From positions 1 through 41,524 of the forward strand of contig NZ_QETK01000041.1 of the NCBI RefSeq assembly GCF_003105155.1: a DNA stretch of 41,524 bases, in the 5' to 3' direction. The position numbers were made by a program, and so were the translations under genes. Numbering within the stretch: the first letter of the stretch is position 1; every line of letters starts with the position of its first letter. Below are positions 21,363 to 28,896 of this stretch, in pieces. The stretch comes from Pseudomonas sp. SDI. Lineage in GTDB: Bacteria > Pseudomonadota > Gammaproteobacteria > Pseudomonadales > Pseudomonadaceae. The notes beneath the pieces are model-generated. The model was not told the origin of the DNA and did not search any database. It saw nothing but the letters and a program-made list of their open reading frames with translations.

Positions 21363-23471
21363 TTGCCGAGCATAGACGCCCTCGCCGATCGTCTGTCGAC
21401 CTACCTCGGTGCCGACCAGGTCAACCTGGTCCGCCGGGCGTATTTCTACGCCGAACAAGCCCACGATGGCCAGCGCCGTCGCAGCGGCGAACCCTACGTC
21501 ACGCACCCCCTTGCCGTCGCCAGCATCCTGGCCGACATGCACATGGACCATCAGAGCCTGATGGCGGCCATGCTCCATGACGTGATCGAAGACACCGGCA
21601 TCGCCAAGGAAGCGCTCAGCTCGCAATTCGGCGAAACCGTCGCCGAACTGGTCGATGGGGTCAGCAAGCTGACCCAGATGAATTTCGAGACCAAGGCCGA
21701 GGCCCAAGCGGAAAACTTCCAGAAAATGGCCATGGCCATGGCCCGCGACATCCGCGTGATCCTGGTCAAGCTGGCCGACCGTCTGCACAACATGCGCACC
21801 CTGGAAGTGCTGTCCGGCGAAAAGCGCCGGCGCATCGCCAAGGAAACCCTGGAAATCTACGCCCCGATCGCTAACCGCCTGGGCATGCACACGGTGCGCG
21901 TCGAATTCGAAGACCTCGGTTTCAAGGCCATGTACCCGATGCGCTCCGCGCGCATCCTGCAAGCGGTCAAGCGCGCCCGCGGCAACCGCAAGGAACTCGT
22001 CAACAAGATCGAAGAGTCGCTGGCGCACTGCCTGGCGGTCGACGGCATCCAGGGCGACGTCAGCGGCCGACAAAAACACATCTACGGCATCTACAAGAAG
22101 ATGCGCGGCAAGCGTCGCGCCTTCAACGAGATCATGGATGTGTACGCATTCCGCATCGTCGTCGACAAGGTCGACACCTGCTACCGCGTGCTCGGCGCTG
22201 TACATAATTTGTACAAACCGCTGCCAGGGCGCTTCAAGGATTACATCGCGATTCCCAAGGCCAACGGCTACCAGTCGTTGCACACCACGCTGTTCGGCAT
22301 GCACGGCGTGCCCATCGAGATCCAGATCCGCACCCGCGAAATGGAAGAGATGGCCAACAACGGTATCGCTGCCCACTGGCTGTACAAGTCCAGCGACGAC
22401 GAGCAGCCCAAGGGCACCCACGCACGGGCCCGACAATGGGTCAAAGGTGTATTGGAGCTGCAGCAACGTGCGGGCAACTCCCTCGAATTCATCGAGAGCG
22501 TGAAGATCGACCTGTTCCCGGACGAGGTCTACGTGTTCACACCCAAAGGCCGCATCATGGAGCTGCCCAAAGGCTCCACCGCGGTCGACTTTGCCTACGC
22601 GGTGCACACCGACGTCGGCAACAGCTGCATCGCCTGCCGGATCAACCGCCGCCTGGCCCCGCTGTCCGAACCGCTGCAAAGCGGCTCGACGGTGGAGATC
22701 GTCAGCGCCCCGGGCGCCCGGCCAAATCCGGCCTGGCTCAACTTTGTAGTCACCGGCAAGGCGCGTACGCACATTCGCCACGCGCTCAAACTGCAGCGCC
22801 GTTCCGAGTCGATCAGCCTCGGCGAGCGCCTGCTGAACAAAGTGCTCAACGGCTTCGACAGCGCCCTGGACAAGATCCCGCAGGAACGGGTCCAGGCCAT
22901 GCTCAGCGAATACCGCCTGGAGCTGATCGAAGACCTGCTCGAAGACATCGGCCTGGGCAATCGCATGGCCTACGTGGTGGCGCGCCGCCTGCTGTCCAGC
23001 GAAGGCGAGCAGTTGCCCAACCCGGAAGGCCCACTGGCCATTCGCGGCACCGAGGGCCTGGTGCTCAGCTACGCGAAATGCTGCACGCCGATCCCCGGCG
23101 ACCCGATCGTCGGCCACCTGTCGGCGGGCAAGGGCATGGTCGTGCACCTGGAAAACTGCCGCAACATCAGCGAAATCCGCCACAACCCGGAAAAGTGCCT
23201 CCAGCTGTCCTGGGCCAAGGATGTCACCGGCGAATTCAATGTCGAACTGCGCGTCGAGCTGGAACACCAGCGCGGCCTGATCGCCCTGCTGGCCAGCAGC
23301 GTCAACGCCGCCGACGGCAACATCGAAAAAATCAGCATGGACGAACGTGATGGTCGCATCAGCGTGGTCCAGTTGGTGGTCAGCGTGCACGACCGCGTGC
23401 ACCTGGCCCGTGTGATCAAGAAACTGCGTGCCCTGACCGGGGTGATCCGCATCACCCGCATGCGCACGTAG
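21363..23471 (+). CDS. spoT: bifunctional (p)ppGpp synthetase/hydrolase SpoT
   Basis: A 702-residue RelA/SpoT enzyme. The N-terminal HD hydrolase has the HDxxED motif at His72-Asp77 (LHDVIEDTG) and His48 in THPLAV. The synthetase domain (about 230-345) includes GYQSLHTTLFG. Then come a TGS domain (VYVFTPKGRIMELPKGSTAV), a zinc-finger/RIS part with CCTPIPGDPIVG, and a C-terminal ACT domain. I chose TTG at 21363 because AGGAG lies 8-9 bp upstream and the protein then aligns from its second residue (PSIDALADRL) with the Pseudomonas SpoT N-terminus; the upstream in-frame residues are not conserved. ridA follows 23 bp later. Confidence 0.95.
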   Translation: MPSIDALADRLSTYLGADQVNLVRRAYFYAEQAHDGQRRRSGEPYVTHPLAVASILADMHMDHQSLMAAMLHDVIEDTGIAKEALSSQFGETVAELVDGVSKLTQMNFETKAEAQAENFQKMAMAMARDIRVILVKLADRLHNMRTLEVLSGEKRRRIAKETLEIYAPIANRLGMHTVRVEFEDLGFKAMYPMRSARILQAVKRARGNRKELVNKIEESLAHCLAVDGIQGDVSGRQKHIYGIYKKMRGKRRAFNEIMDVYAFRIVVDKVDTCYRVLGAVHNLYKPLPGRFKDYIAIPKANGYQSLHTTLFGMHGVPIEIQIRTREMEEMANNGIAAHWLYKSSDDEQPKGTHARARQWVKGVLELQQRAGNSLEFIESVKIDLFPDEVYVFTPKGRIMELPKGSTAVDFAYAVHTDVGNSCIACRINRRLAPLSEPLQSGSTVEIVSAPGARPNPAWLNFVVTGKARTHIRHALKLQRRSESISLGERLLNKVLNGFDSALDKIPQERVQAMLSEYRLELIEDLLEDIGLGNRMAYVVARRLLSSEGEQLPNPEGPLAIRGTEGLVLSYAKCCTPIPGDPIVGHLSAGKGMVVHLENCRNISEIRHNPEKCLQLSWAKDVTGEFNVELRVELEHQRGLIALLASSVNAADGNIEKISMDERDGRISVVQLVVSVHDRVHLARVIKKLRALTGVIRITRMRT

Positions 23472-23494
23472 CCCTCCCCCTGCAAGGAGTCATC

Positions 23495-23875
23495 ATGAGC
23501 AAGACCGTCATCACCAGCGACAAGGCCCCGGCCGCTATCGGCACCTACTCCCAGGCAATCAAGGCCGGTAACACCGTGTACATGTCGGGCCAGATCCCGC
23601 TGGACCCGAAAACCATGGAACTGGTCGAAGGCTTCGAAGCCCAGACCGTCCAGGTGTTCGAGAACCTCAAGGCCGTGGCCGAGGCTGCTGGCGGCTCGTT
23701 CAAGGACATCGTCAAGCTGAACATCTTCCTCACCGACCTGAGCCACTTCGCCAAGGTCAACGAAGTCATGGGCCGCTACTTCGAACAGCCTTACCCTGCC
23801 CGCGCCGCCATCGGCGTTGCCGCACTGCCACGCGGTTCGCAGGTTGAAATGGACGCGATCCTGGTCCTCGAGTGA
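23495..23875 (+). CDS. ridA: RidA family reactive enamine/imine deaminase
   Basis: A 126-residue YjgF/YER057c/UK114 protein starting MSKTVITSDKAPAAIGTYSQ. It contains the invariant catalytic Arg in YPARAAIGVAALPRGSQVEM and the VYMSGQIPLDP segment. RidA trimers hydrolyse 2-aminoacrylate and other enamines released by PLP enzymes, protecting those enzymes from damage. AAGGAG lies just upstream. It follows spoT by 23 bp, an arrangement conserved in Pseudomonas and in E. coli relatives where a RidA-like gene lies near spoT. Confidence 0.95.
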   Translation: MSKTVITSDKAPAAIGTYSQAIKAGNTVYMSGQIPLDPKTMELVEGFEAQTVQVFENLKAVAEAAGGSFKDIVKLNIFLTDLSHFAKVNEVMGRYFEQPYPARAAIGVAALPRGSQVEMDAILVLE

Positions 23876-23933
23876 TACCCCGCATGGCGGGCCGTCCGGC
23901 TCGCCATCGCCCCGCCTGTTGAAGGACCCCGTC

Positions 23934-24671
23934 ATGCGCCACGCGCTTACCCTGTCGCTGCTGGCCGCCCTGCTGGGTGGTTGCGCCAGCCACAGCCCGC
24001 AAGACTACAACGGTATCTGGATCAACCAGGCCGCCATCGACGCCGCCAGCAAAGGCACCAGCCTGCGCCAGGCGCTGCAGGACAACGGCCCGGCACTGGA
24101 ATGGAAGGTCAATGTCGCCGCCGCTCAGGCCAGCTACAGCAATGGCTTCGAGCTCGCCGAAGGACGTCTGGAAATGAAACCGGATGGTCCGTGGAGCGTC
24201 GCGTTTGACGGCGGCCAGAACGAATCCCTGAGCCTGGACGGCAAGGAACTGGTGCAGGCGGCAAGCCCGACCAGTCCGGAGCAACACTTCCAGCGCCCGA
24301 AACAACCCGCACCGACCGATGCGCCATCCGGTACCAGCTTCGAGCAGGCCCTGTACAAGGCCTACCTGGGCGGCGACTGGAAAGTCGTTGAGGGCCCGGG
24401 CCAGGGCGGCGTGGCGCATTTTCGCGCCGACGGCAGCCTGGACGGCCTGGCCGGCCTCGACCGCTACGCGCTGTGCCTGGCCGGCGACTGCGCGAGCATG
24501 AGCGGCGAATTCGACAGCCTGTGGCTGGAGCGTGCCCAGCAGGGCCGGCCATGGATCTTCAAGCGTACCGGCGACCGGCTGGAGATCTTCCAGGCGCTCA
24601 ACCAGGCACAGGCCGGCGACATGCCCGACCTGCGCCCTGGCAGCCGCCAGTGGCTGCTCGAACGCGATTAA
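23934..24671 (+). CDS. predicted lipoprotein of unknown function
   Basis: A 245-residue protein with a lipoprotein signal: MRHALTLSLLAALLGGC, where LGGC is the lipobox and Cys17 the likely lipidated residue. Position +2 is Ala, so outer-membrane sorting is expected. The mature part contains a Pro/Ser-rich linker near residues 110-135 (SPTSPEQHF...APTDAPSGTS) separating two beta-rich halves. I recognise no domain. GAAGGA precedes the start. It sits 58 bp after ridA on the same strand and converges with the SDR-like gene, leaving only 3 bp between stop codons. Confidence 0.8.
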   Translation: MRHALTLSLLAALLGGCASHSPQDYNGIWINQAAIDAASKGTSLRQALQDNGPALEWKVNVAAAQASYSNGFELAEGRLEMKPDGPWSVAFDGGQNESLSLDGKELVQAASPTSPEQHFQRPKQPAPTDAPSGTSFEQALYKAYLGGDWKVVEGPGQGGVAHFRADGSLDGLAGLDRYALCLAGDCASMSGEFDSLWLERAQQGRPWIFKRTGDRLEIFQALNQAQAGDMPDLRPGSRQWLLERD

Positions 24672-24674
24672 GCT

Positions 24675-25535
24675 TCAGTCGCGACCGGCGAGGATCGCCG
24701 CGTAGCCTTCCTTGTAGCTTGGGTACTGCGGCGCCCAGCCCAGTGCCCGGGCCCGAGCATTGCTGCAGCGCTTGCTGCCAGTGCGCCGTACCCGCTCCTG
24801 TTCCGACCACTGGGTAACACCCATGTACTCGCGCAGCCAGGCCACGACCTCGGCCAACGGCGCTGGCGCGTCATCCACGCCGATATAGTAGTCATCCAGC
24901 GCGCGGCCCTGTTGATCGGCCTTGAGCAGGAAGGCCAGCAAACCGGCCGCGTCCTCGGCATGAATGCGGTTGCCGTAGAGCGGCGGCTCCTCGGTGACTC
25001 GGTAGCCTTGGCGCACCTGACTCAACAGCCATTCGCGACCCGGTCCGTAAATACCGGTCAGGCGCACCACGCTTGCCGGGATGCCGCTGGCCAGCGCCAG
25101 CTGTTCTGCTTCGAGCATGACCCGGCCCGAGTAGCCGTCCGGTTCGGTGGCGGCGGTTTCGTCGACCCACTCACCGCCCTGCTGGGCATACACGCTGCTG
25201 CTGGAGACGAACAGCAGCCGCCGCGGTGCTTGCCCGCGCTCGGCCAGCCAGCGCAGTACCGTGCGCAGCCCTTCGACGTAGGCCGACTGATAGCCCGCCT
25301 CGTCGTGCTGGTTGGCCGCCACGCTGTACACCAGGTAGTCCGGGGAGACGGTCGGCCAATCGCCCGGGCACTCGCCGGCTTTTTCAAGGTCGGCGCAGAT
25401 ACCGACAACCTTTTCTGGCAAAGCGCCAGTATTCCTGCGCAGACCGGCAACCCGCCAGCCCTCGACGAGCAATTGCTTGGCCAGACGGCCACCCACATCG
25501 CCACAACCGACGATCAGAACTGAAGGCGCAGACAT
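24675..25535 (-). CDS. NAD(P)-binding SDR/epimerase-like protein (YeeZ-like)
   Basis: A 286-residue atypical short-chain dehydrogenase. The Rossmann nucleotide-binding motif is VLIVGCGDVGGRLA at the N-terminus. The SSSSVYAQQGGEW region provides the catalytic serines, but the usual YxxxK is replaced by a YSGRVMLEAEQ segment (Tyr present, Lys absent at +4). It resembles the extended SDR/epimerase group that includes E. coli YeeZ, whose reaction is unknown. The start has GGAG upstream. It is divergent from exbB across a 195-bp region; its link to iron uptake, if any, is only positional. Confidence 0.8.
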   Translation of the reverse strand: MSAPSVLIVGCGDVGGRLAKQLLVEGWRVAGLRRNTGALPEKVVGICADLEKAGECPGDWPTVSPDYLVYSVAANQHDEAGYQSAYVEGLRTVLRWLAERGQAPRRLLFVSSSSVYAQQGGEWVDETAATEPDGYSGRVMLEAEQLALASGIPASVVRLTGIYGPGREWLLSQVRQGYRVTEEPPLYGNRIHAEDAAGLLAFLLKADQQGRALDDYYIGVDDAPAPLAEVVAWLREYMGVTQWSEQERVRRTGSKRCSNARARALGWAPQYPSYKEGYAAILAGRD

Positions 25536-25562
25536 CTCGAAACTCCATTAATCAAAGGCCCA

Positions 25563-25586
25563 GCCTATCTATCCGAATCGATAGGC
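25563..25586. repeat. inverted repeat upstream of exbB
   Basis: GCCTATC (25563-25569) and GATAGGC (25580-25586) are a perfect 7-bp pair with a 10-bp loop in the region between the SDR-like gene and exbB. It may be an operator or a hairpin; no T run follows. Confidence 0.4.
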
Positions 25587-25630
25587 GGCTAGCTAACTTT
25601 CAAAAAAACCCGTATTACGGCTTCTGCTAT

Positions 25631-25652
25631 TAAGAATTACTTGCAATAATAT
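25631..25652. promoter_or_regulatory. candidate Fur box upstream of exbB
   Basis: The AT-rich partial palindrome AGAATTACTTGCAATAATAT, about 80 bp before the exbB start, resembles iron-regulated Fur sites in an otherwise GC-rich region. Match to the GATAATGATAATCATTATC consensus is only partial. TonB systems are usually Fur-repressed. Confidence 0.4.
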
Positions 25653-25730
25653 CGACCATATTTTGTTCTCGGCCTGTTTCGAGGCCTTGAAGGACATCCA
25701 CTTCTTTCTACTTCATCAGGTCCGGCCAGC

Positions 25731-26711
25731 ATGACACGTATCCAACCTTCCGCTTCGCCAACCACGTCGCGCGCCTGGCGCGCCATTGCCGCGCTGATGT
25801 TCAGCCTGGTGCTGGCGCCGGCGGCCATGGCCGATGAGCCTGTTAACGCAGCAGCTCCCGCTACCGCCGCTGCAGCACCAGCCGCCGCTGCCGGTACCGA
25901 GCATAGCGCCACGCCGGTCGACGCTGGCGCCCCAGCAGTTGCCCCGGTCGATGGCCAGGTGCCGGATACCGCTGAAGAAGGCCTAGTGGAACAGTCCGCC
26001 CTGGGTATGGCGCACGACCTGTCGCCATGGGGCATGTACCAGAACGCCGACGTGATCGTCAAAGCCGTGATGATCGGCCTGGCCATTGCCTCGATCATCA
26101 CCTGGACCATCTGGATCGCCAAAGGCTTCGAGCTGCTGGCTGCCAAGCGTCGCCTGCGCACTGAAATCGCCCAGCTGAAGAAGGCCACCACCCTCAAGGA
26201 AGCGGCCGCCAGCGCCAACACGCCGGGCACCCTCGCCCACCTGCTGGTGAGCGACGCCCAGGAAGAGATGCACCTGTCGGCCAACGCCCGTGAGCGCGAA
26301 GGCATCAAGGAACGTGTCAGCTTCCGTCTGGAGCGCCTGGTGGCCGCCAGCGGCCGCACCATGAGCAGCGGCACCGGCGTCCTCGCCACCATCGGTTCCA
26401 CCGCGCCGTTTGTCGGCCTGTTCGGTACCGTGTGGGGCATCATGAACAGCTTCATCGGCATCGCCAAAACTCAGACCACCAACCTCGCCGTGGTTGCCCC
26501 AGGTATTGCCGAGGCCCTGCTGGCGACCGCACTGGGCTTGGTGGCGGCCATCCCGGCGGTGGTCATCTACAACGTCTTCGCTCGCTCCATCGCCGGCTAC
26601 AAGGCCCAGGTATCCGACGCATCGGCGCAGGTCCTGCTGCTGGTCAGCCGCGACCTCGACCACCAGCCAGGCGAGCGCTCCGCTACGCCACACATGGTGA
26701 AAGTGGGGTAA
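25731..26711 (+). CDS. exbB: TonB-system inner-membrane proton channel protein ExbB
   Basis: A 326-residue protein. It starts with a signal-like segment (ALMFSLVLAPAAMADE) and an Ala/Pro-rich periplasmic stretch to about residue 75, then three membrane helices: near 100-125 (VIVKAVMIGLAIASII), 220-250 (IGSTAPFVGLFGTVWGIMNS) and 255-290 (GIAEALLATALGLVAAIPAVV). With ExbD it uses the proton gradient to energise TonB for siderophore, haem and B12 uptake. The long N-terminus is typical of Pseudomonas ExbB. The ribosome site is weak. exbD follows 3 bp later. Confidence 0.95.
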   Translation: MTRIQPSASPTTSRAWRAIAALMFSLVLAPAAMADEPVNAAAPATAAAAPAAAAGTEHSATPVDAGAPAVAPVDGQVPDTAEEGLVEQSALGMAHDLSPWGMYQNADVIVKAVMIGLAIASIITWTIWIAKGFELLAAKRRLRTEIAQLKKATTLKEAAASANTPGTLAHLLVSDAQEEMHLSANAREREGIKERVSFRLERLVAASGRTMSSGTGVLATIGSTAPFVGLFGTVWGIMNSFIGIAKTQTTNLAVVAPGIAEALLATALGLVAAIPAVVIYNVFARSIAGYKAQVSDASAQVLLLVSRDLDHQPGERSATPHMVKVG

Positions 26712-26714
26712 GCC

Positions 26715-27140
26715 ATGGGCCTGCATCTGAACGAGGGTGGCGACGATCTCGCCGAGAACCACGAAATCAACGTCACGCCGTTTATCGACGTGATGTTGGT
26801 CCTGCTGATCATCTTCATGGTGGCAGCGCCGCTGGCAACGGTCGACATCAAGGTCGACCTGCCCGCCTCGACCGCCAAGCCCGTGCAGAGGCCGGAGAAG
26901 CCAGTGTTCCTCAGCGTCAAGGCTGACCAGAACCTCTACGTCGGTGACGATCAGGTGCAGCGCGACCAGCTCGGCGCCGTACTCGACGCCAAGACCAAGG
27001 GCGACAAGGACACCACGATCTTCTTCCAGGCCGACAAGGGCGTGGACTATGGCGATCTGATGGAAGTGATGAACTCCCTGCGTGCTGCCGGTTACCTGAA
27101 GGTCGGCCTGGTCGGGCTTGAGACGGCAGCCAAGAAATGA
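26715..27140 (+). CDS. exbD: TonB-system inner-membrane protein ExbD
   Basis: A 141-residue protein with one N-terminal membrane helix (VTPFIDVMLVLLIIFMVAAP) that carries the essential membrane aspartate in FIDVMLV. A periplasmic domain (about 45-141) follows. It pairs with ExbB to form the proton-driven motor. It starts 3 bp after exbB, and its stop codon overlaps the tonB start (ATGA), so translation is coupled. Confidence 0.96.
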   Translation: MGLHLNEGGDDLAENHEINVTPFIDVMLVLLIIFMVAAPLATVDIKVDLPASTAKPVQRPEKPVFLSVKADQNLYVGDDQVQRDQLGAVLDAKTKGDKDTTIFFQADKGVDYGDLMEVMNSLRAAGYLKVGLVGLETAAKK

Positions 27141-27874
27141 TCACTACGCGGCATAAATTGACGCGTTACGGCGGTAGCCTGGCGATGGTGCTGGTAGTGC
27201 ATGCCATCGCCATCGTGCTCACGCTCAACTGGTCGGTGCCTCAGGCCATCGAATTGCCGCCTGCGGCAATGATGATCGAGATGGCACCGATGCCCGAGCC
27301 GGCGCCGCCGCCACCGCCCAAGGTGGTGACCCCGCCACAGCCGCCAGCGGAGGTTGAAGCGCCGCCGTTGCCGAAAGTGGCCGAGGCACCGAAACCGAAA
27401 ATCGCCATCGCCAAACCGGTGAAGCCCAAGGCCAAGCCCCAGCCGCCAAAGCCGGAGAAGAAGCCTGAGCCACCCCAGGAAAAACCAACCGATCAGGAAA
27501 CGCTCGACACGCCACCGAGCAATGCGCCGGCGCAGAAATCGGCAGCCCCGGCGCCGAGCATCGCCACCAACAGCAATGCCCTGCCAACCTGGCAGAGCGA
27601 CCTGCTGCGTCACCTGGGCAAGTACAAACGCTACCCGGAAGACGCCCGACGGCGTGGCCTGCAAGGGATCAATCGGCTGCGCTTCGTGGTCGATGGCGAA
27701 GGCAAGATCCTCTCCTACTCGCTGGCCGGTGGTTCGGGCAGTGCTGCGCTCGATCGGGCGACCCTGGAGATGATCCGCAAGGCCCAGCCGGTGCCGGCGC
27801 CGCCGAAGGAATTGCTCAACAATGGCAGTATCGAAGTGGTGGCCCCCTTCGTCTACTCGCTGGATAAACGCTGA
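27137..27874 (+). CDS. tonB: energy-transducing protein TonB
   Basis: A 245-residue protein with one N-terminal membrane anchor (about 13-33, GSLAMVLVVHAIAIVLTLNW, with the conserved His of the SxxxH motif). A long periplasmic Pro/Lys-rich arm (about 45-135, repeats of PKP, PEKKPEPPQ and similar) spans the periplasm. A C-terminal TonB domain (about 160-245) includes YPEDARRRGLQGINRLRFVV, which contacts TonB boxes of outer-membrane receptors. It completes the exbB-exbD-tonB operon. A weak hairpin (27878-27901) follows the stop. Confidence 0.95.
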   Translation: MITTRHKLTRYGGSLAMVLVVHAIAIVLTLNWSVPQAIELPPAAMMIEMAPMPEPAPPPPPKVVTPPQPPAEVEAPPLPKVAEAPKPKIAIAKPVKPKAKPQPPKPEKKPEPPQEKPTDQETLDTPPSNAPAQKSAAPAPSIATNSNALPTWQSDLLRHLGKYKRYPEDARRRGLQGINRLRFVVDGEGKILSYSLAGGSGSAALDRATLEMIRKAQPVPAPPKELLNNGSIEVVAPFVYSLDKR

Positions 27875-27966
27875 AAGCTTGTTCTCTTACAAAGAGGCAA
27901 GTCTGATAACGTGCGTCTATCGATTGCAGCCGCTATGCTGGGGCCGCAACTTCATGGACGCACGTT

Positions 27967-28887
27967 ATGACCCTCACAGAATTGCGCTACATCGTCACTC
28001 TCGCTCAGGAACAGCACTTCGGCCACGCGGCCGAGCGCTGCCATGTCAGCCAGCCGACCCTGTCGGTAGGCGTCAAGAAGCTGGAGGACGAGCTCGGTGT
28101 GCTGATCTTCGAACGCAGCAAGAGCGCGGTTCGCCTGACGCCAGTCGGTGAAGGCATCGTCGCCCAGGCACAGAAGGTCCTCGAACAGGCCCAAGGCATC
28201 CGCGAACTGGCCCAGGCCGGCAAGAACCAACTGACCGCACCGCTGAAAGTCGGTGCGATCTACACGGTCGGCCCCTACCTGTTCCCCCACCTGATTCCAC
28301 AGCTGCACCGGGTTGCCCCGCAGATGCCGCTGTACATCGAGGAAAACTTCACCCACGTGCTGCGCGACAAGCTGCGCAACGGCGAACTGGACGCGGTGAT
28401 CATCGCCCTGCCGTTCAACGAAGCCGATGTGCTGACCCTGCCGCTGTACGACGAGCCGTTCTACGTGCTGATGCCCAGCGAGCACCCGTGGACGCAGAAA
28501 GACACCATCGACGCCAGCCTGCTCAACGACAAGAGCCTGCTGCTGCTCGGCGAAGGCCACTGCTTCCGCGACCAGGTGCTGGAAGCCTGCCCGACCCTGA
28601 CCAAGGGCAGCGACGGTGCCAAGCACACCACGGTCGAGTCGAGTTCGCTGGAAACCATCCGCCACATGGTCGCCTCCGGCCTGGGCGTGTCGATCCTGCC
28701 GCTGTCGGCGGTGGACAGCCATCATTACGCCCCCGGCGTGATCGAGGTGCGTCCGCTGAGCCCGCCAGCACCGTTCCGCACCGTGGCGATTGCCTGGCGA
28801 GCGAGCTTCCCGCGGCCCAAAGCCATCGAGATCCTTGCCGACTCGATCCGTCTCTGTTCGGTGGCCAAGCCACCTGCGGCACAGTAA
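27967..28887 (+). CDS. oxyR: hydrogen-peroxide sensor OxyR
   Basis: A 306-residue LysR-type activator with the N-terminal helix-turn-helix (HFGHAAERCHVSQPTLSVGV). The redox pair falls exactly at Cys199 (GEGHCFRDQ) and Cys208 (VLEAC), as in E. coli OxyR; peroxide links them by a disulfide and activates katA, ahp and related genes. The gene is followed 9 bp later by recG, and the two are co-transcribed in P. aeruginosa. A site upstream of 27967 has no clear promoter match. Confidence 0.97.
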   Translation: MTLTELRYIVTLAQEQHFGHAAERCHVSQPTLSVGVKKLEDELGVLIFERSKSAVRLTPVGEGIVAQAQKVLEQAQGIRELAQAGKNQLTAPLKVGAIYTVGPYLFPHLIPQLHRVAPQMPLYIEENFTHVLRDKLRNGELDAVIIALPFNEADVLTLPLYDEPFYVLMPSEHPWTQKDTIDASLLNDKSLLLLGEGHCFRDQVLEACPTLTKGSDGAKHTTVESSSLETIRHMVASGLGVSILPLSAVDSHHYAPGVIEVRPLSPPAPFRTVAIAWRASFPRPKAIEILADSIRLCSVAKPPAAQ

Positions 28888-28896
28888 GGCGACATC

